The notes below the pieces were generated by a model. That model did not search any database. It had not been told where the DNA came from and saw nothing but the letters and a program-made list of their open reading frames with translations. A stretch of 64,000 bases of DNA from Berberis thunbergii (taxonomy: Eukaryota; Streptophyta; Magnoliopsida; Ranunculales; Berberidaceae), in contig QNQO01000449.1 of the NCBI GenBank assembly GCA_003290165.1, positions 496,001-560,000 of the forward strand, read 5' to 3'. Within the stretch, counting starts at the first letter, position 1. Each line of letters starts with the position of its first letter. Both the position numbers and the translations under genes were made by a program. This document shows, piece after piece, positions 56,485 through 64,000 of the stretch.

Positions 56485-57215
56485 CTAGTTCGACTAAGGA
56501 TCAGAATGGCTTAAAATGACGAAGTCTAATAAGAGCTTATGATGCCTGATTAAGATGACTCGTCGCCCTTTTATACAACCTATTTCGATTGAGGATTAAA
56601 GCGGCCCACAATATCCAAATCTAGCAAGAACGCAAGAGTTATGATCGAGATGATTTCTCAGTAGCCTTGTCCGATTGAGGATTAAGATGTCTCAAAATGA
56701 CTAAGTCTAGTCAGAGCTTATGAAGCCTGATCAAGATGACTTGTCGCCCTTCTCTACAACCTAGTACGATTGAGGATTAAGATGGTGTACGGTGACAAAG
56801 TCTAATAAGAGCTTATGAAGCCAGATCAAGATGACATGTCCCACTTCTCAATAGCCTAGTTAGGTTGATGATAAAGATGGCGTAAATTGCCAAAGTCTAG
56901 TCACTTCTAACTAAGATGAATTCTTTGTAGCCTAGTCCGATTAAGGATTAAAATGGCCTAAATTGTTTAAGTTTAATCAGAACTTATGAGTTATAATCAA
57001 GATGACTTACATGCAACCTAGTCCAATTAAGGATCAAGATAACCTAAGTTATTTAAATTTAGTCAGAACTTATGAGTTCTGATCAAGATGACTTCCATGC
57101 AGGCTAGTCCTATTGAGGAGATGGCTTAAATTATATACGTCTAATCAGAACTTAATAGTTTTGATTAAAATGACTTAACTACATAGCCTAATCTGAACAA
57201 AGGCTAAGGACTTCG
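56485..57215 (+). repeat. degenerate tandem array, ~80-97-bp unit
   Basis: About nine units, each starting close to CCTAGTCCGATTGAGGATTA, followed by AAGATGGC, then AGTCTAATCAGAGCTTATGA and GATCAAGATGACTT. Unit starts are near 56485, 56580, 56665, 56762, 56856, 56934, 57017, 57105 and 57187. It lies between the damaged gypsy pol and a coiled-coil ORF, a position where Tat-type elements often carry non-coding repeats; that link is inference. Confidence 0.8.
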
Positions 57216-57449
57216 ATAAATTTGTCGTTCGAAGATTCAATCAAGTACACAGATACAAAACAAGTATGAAAAATGAAAACCTAAGCTTTATTGATCAAAT
57301 AAAGGTTTGTGTACAATAGGCTCAGTTCTGGAAGCAGGATTAGAATTAGTTGTGTAGTAGATACAGGTTTGGAAGCAAACGACGCAGCCAAGAAAGAATA
57401 TGGAACATGCCTTGAATCAACAGTAGCAGACTCTATGATATCCATGGTA

Positions 57450-58090
57450 ACTCAAGATCATCCAAAGAAGGCAAGATAGCCCAACGTCTTGTAAGTAGAG
57501 ATGTTCCAGTATTCATGTTCCCGTTCAATCAAATCAATCAGCTCATGCCTCCCTTCAATTACCCGGCTAAATTTGAGAGTTTCTACAGCCTCATGGAGTT
57601 CATTATCTTGGAATTCCCACTGTAACTTTGAAGTAGTCAGCTCCTTTTTGGCCTGAGCATATCCTTCTTCGCAATCTGCTTGCCTACAGGCAACCTTGTC
57701 ATTCATGGTCCACTCAGACTCCAGTTGTTCATTCGATAAGCCCAACTCCTGGTTAGAGTAAAATAACTACACCTCAACATTTTCACAAAAATCCCTCTGA
57801 TAAGAAACCTCAGTATGTTCCTTTTCCAGAGCCCTCTGAGCGTCAGCAACAACCTTTTGAATAGACTCCATCTCATCAACCATTGTAGTCTTCTTAGTAA
57901 CGACTTTGTCCAAGCTCTCATTGGCTTCCTTCAGCTAAGCCCCCAAATCAGACTTCACAGTTAATTGCCCTTTCTAAGCATCTACCTCAAATAGAGCATC
58001 AAAGAGCTTTAATTGTTGCTCAGCAAACACCCTCTCCAAACGCATAAACTTTGTTTTGAGTAGCTTGCACCTTAGTTCCTGCCATAACAA
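57450..58090 (-). pseudogene. coiled-coil protein remnant
   Basis: Minus-strand frame with at least one stop (near 57765) but otherwise continuous amino-acid style. KKTTMVDEMESIQKVVADAQ (about 57890-57830), then LGLSNEQLESEWTMNDKVA and QAKKELTTSKLQWEFQDNEL (57745-57590), ending EREHEYWNISTYKTLGYLAF. Rich in Glu, Lys, Leu with heptad-like spacing. I do not recognise a named family. It resembles the extra coiled-coil ORFs found between pol and the 3' LTR or in antisense in some plant gypsy elements. Confidence 0.4.
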
Positions 58091-58300
58091 CGTAGTTCAG
58101 GTGGGGCATTTCCTATTCGAAAAAACATGCAAATCATAACAACAATCAGAATAGATGTCAAAAACAGGTTGTTGACTTACCAGGATCATGTGCTTATGAC
58201 TTTGATCAAGTTGATCCCCCACCGTCCTTTCCGGCATTGGCGCACGATTGGCCACCTAGTGGTACCAATTCTTGATATGTTGGTGAGAGCCCTCTCGGTA

Positions 58301-58670
58301 CACTACACCAAAAGGCCGGTTTAGCTACCCCGAGCTGGCCACGTTCTAAACCGTTGGTTTATTTGCCACGGCAAAAAACCGTAGCTATAAGTACCAACAG
58401 CTTAAAACCGTAGGTAAAAAAAACTTGGCCACGGCTTAAAATCGTTGGTATATTTGGCACGGCTAAAACCCGTGGCTATAAGTAGCAACGGCTCCAAACC
58501 GTGGGTAATATTCGCAACGGCTCAACACCGTTGCAAAATTTTTTTTAGCAACGGTTCTAAACCGTGGCTAGGTCTAGCAACGGCTCAAAACCGTTGCAAA
58601 AAAATTTAGCAACGGTTCTAAACCGTGGCTATCTTTAGCAACGACTCAAAATCGTGGCTACATGAAAAGC
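58301..58670 (+). repeat. CACTA-4 P-type subterminal repeats
   Basis: About 13 copies of the AACGGTTTTAAACCGT family, five more than in CACTA-1. The extra ones lie in a local duplication of GCAACGGCTCAAAACCGTTG / AGCAACGGTTCTAAACCGTG at 58510-58640. Confidence 0.88.
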
Positions 58671-58699
58671 TGAAAAAAAAAATTGGGCAGGCTATTTTG

Positions 58700-58960
58700 G
58701 CGCTCGACCTTCCCTCCACTCGACTTCCATCGACAAAAACCTTCCCTCCCCTCCACAAACCTGCTCACTCCACTCGACATCGACATTGTCTCCTTCCCTG
58801 CTCCCTCCCTCAACTCGACTTCCCTGCTCCTTCTCCTTCCCTGCTCCCTCCCTCGATTGCCCTCCTCCCTTCCTTCCCTGCTCCCTCGACTTCCCTGCTC
58901 CTCCCTCGACTTCCCTCCTCCCCTCCTTCCCTGGTCTTCCCCCCTTAGTACTCGGCGTCT
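58700..58960 (+). repeat. pyrimidine-rich repeat of the CACTA left arm
   Basis: Counterpart of 2975-3210: repeats of CTCGACTTCCCTGCTCCCTC. It opens long Ser/Pro/Leu frames on the plus strand and Gly/Glu/Arg frames on the minus that are not credible genes. Confidence 0.7.
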
Positions 58961-59019
58961 TCAAAATCGATCAGCCACTACAACCGAATAGGTACTCACT
59001 CTCTCTCTTTTATTTTTGA

Positions 59020-60305
59020 TGAAATTAGGGTTCGATGATTGTTTTTTTATTTATGTCTGGAAGTAATAATAGTAATATCTTTGGAAGTAAAAGATCAACA
59101 ATGAGGAAGATTCAAAATGTAAAATTAGATTTATAAAGTCTATAAGAGAAAACACTTTAGTGTATGGTTAATTTAGGAAAATGATTGTCCGGCTTTCTAC
59201 TTCGATTTTCTTCCCATTCTGAATTTTGATATAGCTAGCGTCTTTGGCTTTTAAATTTGTTTTGTACAACATATGATAACCCTTCCTTACATCAAACTAA
59301 CTACTATAGAGTATGGTGTCACAATAATCTTCATTTATTTGTGTTGTTCGCAATAAGCATCTAATTAGTATGAGCTTCATCTTGTTCCCAGTTTGAGTTT
59401 CAAACTCTTTTGTTATCCTTTACAGTGAATATGAATTTAGCTCAAAGGTTTGTCTGATTGAACTTATATTTTGAGGTTTTTCTTTAGTGTCGTTAATTTT
59501 ACAACTATTAATAGCGCGTGGTGACATTTGGCCTAACAAACATAATTAAATTTAATGAGATCCTTTGTCAAGTTATGGTCCAAATAAACCTTAATCAAAT
59601 CAAATCTTTGCTTCCTTTTCAAGAACAACATATACATAAATAAGAGAAGTTGAGAAATAAAAGGGAGAAATTTGTACATTACATTGTTCAACTCATTTTG
59701 ATCTAAAAAGAGTAAATTAACTATTTTTGCCTAATTTTCAATTTCATATCAATTCAAAAAATTACTTCAAAATTAATAAATGCTTCTTCTGTTTTTATGG
59801 TTTCAATAGTCTCTACATGATATGTTCTAGGGTCGTTTCAAAACACTCCATTTTAATCACCTTTGAAAGCAAAACTTAACTTACCATCTTTGAATACAAT
59901 AAAAGCAGACCAAATATGTTGTAAAAGCTAAATAATAAATAAATAACTTTCCATTAAATAAATAAGATTCCGAGTAGGTAGAGCACAAAATCTCCATGGC
60001 GTGTGAAATGAGTTCTTGAAAATAAATGGGCAATCTCATAATTTCTACGACAAAACTATTATTCTTTCTTTAAAATCATAAAGAAAATAAATACAGATGA
60101 ATTTGGTTGTTTTAGAGTATATGAATTTTTTATGCTGGACACTTTAATATGCAAAAGAAGTGAGGACTTTTTTGTTATATTTACCATGTTAGTTTGACAA
60201 ATATCAAATCTGCTCAGAAGAGTTAACTGTACATTCAAGTTGGTGCTAGACTAGTGATTCTTATTTTTGGAAGAACATCGTGGTTTCTTGAATATCTCAT
60301 TATCT
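59020..60305. other. CACTA-4 left arm, nothing recognised
   Basis: AT-rich, not shared with CACTA-1 except at its two edges, and without recognisable exons. Confidence 0.45.
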
Positions 60306-60353
60306 TGACATGGGATTCCCAATGATAATGTTGCTTTATTGTCTATCTTCCAG

Positions 60354-60437
60354 CTACAGCAGGAACAAACAAGGCTGCCTCCAGTGGCACTACTTTGAAC
60401 ACAAGGAAGCTTGATAAAGAAACATAAGTTATTGCTT
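60354..60437 (+). other. exon conserved between CACTA-4 and CACTA-1
   Basis: Same 84-bp exon-like block as 3757-3840, with the same AG and GTGAGT borders; reads AGTNKAASSGTTLNTRKLDK, then KET and a stop. Flanking homology runs to about 60840 and includes the LINE-tail-like GGATCCAAAATAACCCC plus A-run near 60661-60705. Confidence 0.55.
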
Positions 60438-60841
60438 GTGAGTACTCAACTCTTTGGATTTTGTGGTTTCTTACAGTTTAATTGTATCATCATTAGATTG
60501 CCTCTAGCTTCGACCAAGCTATAAGGAAATGCAAGATGCCATTAAAGAGGGATACACATTAAAATGGGCTGGTTTTATCAAAATGTAAAGAAACCAGTAA
60601 AGAAACCTAAACATAAAACCAAATATGTGAAATTAGTAAATCCAACTTCGTTTTGGTTCGGGGATCCAAAATAACCCCTACTCAATTTTCTAAAAAAAAA
60701 AAAAACCTTTGCTTTGGTTGCTTGGTTCTTGCATGAATCTAAGTTAGGCGAATACAAGAAAACTCACTCCTTTATCATCAGAAGGACTGAGTTTTCCTTA
60801 AATTAGTGAATCCCGCGATTTCACTTCTTACCCAAAAAAAT

Positions 60842-60985
60842 GTAATTTGATGCCTTTCTTTCTTCACTTTGGGTCTCAAGGTGTTCATGGCCTTACTGCG
60901 GTTTGAACTAGAGAAGTGCTTGATAAATGTAGCTTCCACGCTCTCAATGAGCCTGGTAATCTTTGGAGTTCACAAGCAAAACCAG
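60842..60985 (-). pseudogene. PHO1-family (SPX-EXS) exon
   Basis: Minus-strand open segment reading [20 protein letters not shown], then [18 protein letters not shown]. In PHO1-type phosphate exporters this segment lies just after the SPX domain. It starts right after an AG and stops where homology to CACTA-1 begins (about 60840), so its lower border is the capture junction. Only this exon is recognised. It lies antisense to TNP2. Confidence 0.82.
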
Positions 60986-60999
60986 AACAGTTACGTTAA

Positions 61000-62030
61000 T
61001 GAAGACAACTATACTTGTAAAACTAGTACAAATCAGATTATGATACCCAGATGAATTCCAGTTACATCATTTTATCTTTTGTTGGTTCATTATGTGTTCA
61101 ATTATTTCAGCCATATCTCCAAGATCCATGAAATAAAAATCCTAGGAGAATAGGTGAAGGAGCTCCCCTTGTATGCACAACATAAATAACAATTCACTCG
61201 TCATGAATAACAATTTTTTGTTTTCTTTTCGATTCGGTCCCTTCAAAGTTTTGAAGGAGCTTGTAGACTTGCTAAAATTACAAAAACCAATGATTTTAAC
61301 TTGTACACTTGCATCTTTTGCCAACAAAAACAGGTTATAAATTTGATTTGTCAAATTTTAATTCATCCAGAAAGATGATTTCTTATATTCCTTGGATTTA
61401 AATGGAGTGGTACCTGTATGATTTATCATATACATCCATCAACTTTTGGGTTGAGTAGTGGTTCATGGATCATTTTCATCACAAGTCCATTTCTTCGGAT
61501 TTCCAAAGTGATGATTGGGAATTATGTAATCATATATTGGAGGGTTTATGGTAGAAAACCCAGCCAGTGTGCTTCATGACCAGTCTACAACAAAATTAGC
61601 TATACTCACACCATATTTGTTTGGCCTTGAAAAAAAAAACAGGAAAAAGAAACTCCATATTTGTGCACAAAAACTATTGGGTTAACTGCCATTTCTTATT
61701 TCTTATTTGCGTCCCTGCCATTTCAAGCATCCTGTAATTGATGTTAAACTGTCTTTCTTTCTTGGTTTCTAAGATCAGCAATAAGCATGATTTTGGTATT
61801 TTAGAAACAATTAGTTTGGATAGGAGATCTAATGTAACTCAAGTAATTGAGTTGGATTGGGAATGTAGGAAGAAGGTCAATAAAACATTGTATAGGGTAC
61901 CATAACAAATACAACAACACAACTGGATGAATTGAAGTTCATTAGATTGGTCAATGATTTTCAAGCAATTTAGCAATTTAGATTCCTTTGGTTAATGACT
62001 AAAGTTAATCTTTTAATTTTTGTGTGTGTA
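61000..62030. other. CACTA-4 spacer before TNP2
   Basis: AT-rich. Minus-strand frames near 61142-61354 show no recognised domain. Possibly intron or promoter sequence of TNP2. Confidence 0.4.
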
Positions 62031-62033
62031 GAA

Positions 62034-64000
62034 ATGTCAACAATTCCTTTAGATAAGTGATGGATGAACAAACGGGGAAGTGCAATGTATATAAACGGCG
62101 TTAGACAATTCCAACAGTTTGTTGAGGATAATGCAAATGGAGAGAGTCTTTTTCCTTGCCCATGTGTTCGATGTAGGAACTCAAGGGGAAACATTAGTGT
62201 TGACGACATAGGTGTTCATTTGTTAAGCCATGGCATTGATACCAATTATGTCATGTGGATACATCATGGAGAGAATATAAACAAGCATGTGATTGGTGTA
62301 CCTATGACAGAAGTGTTTCAACCTGATGATGCCTATGAATATCCTAGGATGAGCGAGCTAGTTGATGATGTATTTCTCAACATGCAAACTGTGGAGGCTG
62401 ATGATGGGATAAATGACTTGAATGACACCGTCGAAGAATGTTTTGGCGGTAATCCAGAAGGTGGTCCGGAACTTTATCGTGAACCTGAGACAGTTATGAA
62501 CAAGAAGTATCAAAAGTATAAGGAAAAAGCGACTGTTCCTTTGTACAATGGGTGTCCTAAGGATAAGACCATGTTGTCCACCATTATTGAATTGCAGAAT
62601 TTCAAAACTCGTTTTAGTTGGAGTGGTAATAGTGTGACGATGTTGTTAAAATGGCTAAAAACCTTATTGCCGGATGATTGTAATTTGCCAGATAACTACC
62701 CAAACATGAAAAACACAACTAAAGATATGGGGATGGAATGTAAGACAATACATGCATGTGCCAATGGATGCATACTCTATTGGAAAAAATATGAAGGTCT
62801 GGTTGCTTGTCCAAAATGTAGTTCTGGTAGGTATAAGGTTTCTGTGGATGTCGATGACAACGACTCCGGAAAGGTATACAGGAAATAAGCTAAAAAGGTT
62901 GTAAAGTATTTTTCATTGATTCCAAGGTTGAAAAGATTTTTTAGCATACCGTGGATTGGTGAAGCAATGACTTGGCACAAGGATGCTAGTTCAGATGGGA
63001 ATTTGATGGGACATCCATGTGATTCAGCACAATGGACTTTAACAAATATGAGATGGCTAGAGTTTGCCTCTGATAGTAGGAATTTGAGACTTGCAATATC
63101 GACTGATGGTTTTAACCCACGTGGAAATCTAAGTAATGCTTATAGTTGTTGGCCATTAATAATAACACCTTTGAATCTTCCACCTTTTTTATGCATGAAA
63201 AAGGAGTTTTGTTTGTTAACCTTGTTAATATCAGGGCCAAAAGCACCCGGAAAGAATATTGATGTTTACCTAGATCCATTAGTAGAAGAGTTGAAGGAAT
63301 TGTGGGCAGATGGTGTTTCAACTTGGGATGTGTGTACTAAAAGCAATTTTCGGTTGAAAGCAATGTTGTTTTGGGGTATCTATGACTTTCCTGCTTATGG
63401 GACTCTAGCTGGTTGTAATGTTCATGGTTATAATGCATGCCCTATTTGTGTTGATGATGTAGAATCTGAACGTCTTTCAAACAGTCGAAAGATATGCTAT
63501 AGAGGCCATCGACATTTTTTACCTACAAAACACAAGTTTAGAGATGACAAGGGATTTAACAAAGATGTTGAACATAGTCGTGCTCCACGACGGTTATCTG
63601 GCGAAGAAGTTGAACGAAGGATAGTGGAAATTTTGGAAGGTAGTTCTACACAAGGTAGGGTTAGTGGGCACAAGCGCAAGAATATGGTTGATAATGATAC
63701 CGTCAATGATGAACCAACCAATAACATTGCGCCACCGTGGTCTAGAAGGTCCATTTTATTTGATTTGCCGTACTGGAAGTTTGTTGAGCTACGACATAAT
63801 ATTGATGTGATGCATACTGAAAAGAATGTCATTGAACACTTATTGAATATATTGTTGAATGTCTCTAAGAAAGCAAAGGATGGTGAGAATACTCGAAAAG
63901 ATATGTAAGACATGGGAACTCATAAGAGATATTGGTTGAGCCATGACAATGAAACGGGAATGCCAAAAGCACCATTTGCCTTGACCAAGAAAGAAAAAAA
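62034..64000 (+). pseudogene. CACTA transposase TNP2 (3' part beyond window)
   Basis: One frame with three nonsense codons (62058-62060, 62886-62888, 63906-63908), otherwise open for ~655 codons. From the start: MSTIPLDK, stop, WMNKRGSAMYINGVRQF and CPCVRCRNSRG (transposase-associated Cys-rich domain, residues ~1-80). Then NGCPKDKTMLSTIIELQNFK, CPKCSSGRYK, and after the second stop VVKYFSLIPRLKRFFSIPWI. The Transposase_21 catalytic core follows: ISTDGFNPRGNLSNAYS (first Asp), FPAYGTLAGCNVHGYNACPI with CPICVDDVES, RHFLPTKHKFRDDKGF and HNIDVMHTEKNVIE (second Asp). The second stop stands where the family has a coding residue before AKKV, and the third just before DMGTHKRYWL. Expected role: cutting CACTA ends. 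This copy is probably inactive unless the stops are read through. Confidence 0.9.

Larger units (their letters stand above)
58301..64000 (+). mobile_element. CACTA-4: left part of a TNP2-bearing CACTA element
   Basis: Left terminus CACTACACCAAAAGGCCGG at 58301 (flank GTA). The P-type end is nearly the same as that of CACTA-1: subterminal repeats, then the shared GCTATTTTGGCGCTCGACC segment, then the pyrimidine-rich block. Homology with CACTA-1 resumes at about 60310-60840. It then carries a PHO1-family exon and a TNP2 gene that runs off the window. The right end, and hence the target duplication, are not visible. Confidence 0.85.

Noticed and set aside
58625..59019. Overlapping Ser/Pro/Leu-rich frames after the CACTA-4 left end (also 2898-3374)
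   Set aside because: The same pyrimidine-rich repeat opens all frames in both elements; the frames are not conserved as protein between copies.
1..64000. CRISPR arrays, rRNA or tRNA genes, bacterial operons
   Set aside because: No spaced identical repeats, cloverleaf-type sequence or rRNA words were seen; the window is plant nuclear DNA.

Overview
This window is from a flowering-plant nuclear genome, probably a eudicot. It is AT-rich, has spliceosomal exon/intron structure, and holds plant-type Ty3/gypsy elements, L1-type LINEs and CACTA (En/Spm) DNA transposons. I see no intact host gene, rRNA, tRNA or CRISPR array. Almost everything is transposon sequence or host-gene fragments carried or made by transposons. 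Family names rest on recognised motifs; no database search was possible.

Layout. 1-1497 is a decayed Tat-type gypsy integrase plus LTR remnant, followed at 1498 by a possible CACTA end. 2696-26873 is a 24-kb CACTA element (CACTA-1, 3-bp target duplication ATC). It carries a decayed TNP1-like gene and fragments of an Ole e 1-like gene (-), an unrecognised membrane-protein gene (+), a SEC14-like gene (+) and a VAL-type B3 gene (+). Nested inside it in opposite orientation is CACTA-2 (13834-23792, duplication ATA). CACTA-2 holds intron-containing fragments of at least seven unrelated host genes, all on the minus strand and so in one sense: COX6A, deoxyhypusine hydroxylase, HAC histone acetyltransferase, exportin-1, TOPLESS-related, RBM28-like and a kinesin. 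Beyond CACTA-1 lie a processed pseudogene of proteasome subunit PBA1 with a 15-bp target duplication (27066-27704) and a 5'-truncated LINE with a 14-bp duplication (27833-29342), the latter inside a ~67-bp minisatellite.

30.1-31.7 kb holds a second, different TNP1-like gene (-). It is cut by a gag-only LTR retrotransposon (31734-39522, minus orientation: PBS, gag with one zinc knuckle, purine-rich tract, two damaged LTRs). Part of another gypsy element (about 39.6-42.5 kb) follows. 44368-49676 is CACTA-3 (duplication AAA), which carries adjacent fragments of DEAD-box helicase RH1 and the diflavin reductase ATR3/TAH18. 49.9-51.6 kb is an L1-type reverse transcriptase (-), cut by a Tat-type gypsy element (51602-55325: LTR, PBS, gag, protease, RT). 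That element is in turn cut by a third copy of the gag-only LTR, followed by a degenerate ~80-97-bp tandem array and a decayed coiled-coil ORF. 58301 to the window end is the left part of CACTA-4, a relative of CACTA-1 and -2. It encodes a TNP2 transposase with three nonsense codons and carries a PHO1-family exon.

How it fits together. The CACTA-1/-2/-4 family has dense subterminal repeats of a near-palindrome (core AACGGTTTTAAACCGT), with distinct left (P) and right (Q) ends. CACTA-4 would supply TNP2, CACTA-1 and the 30-kb locus TNP1-like protein; all copies here look broken. The notable biology is repeated DNA-level capture of host exons with their introns by several CACTA elements, above all the co-oriented multi-gene mosaic in CACTA-2.
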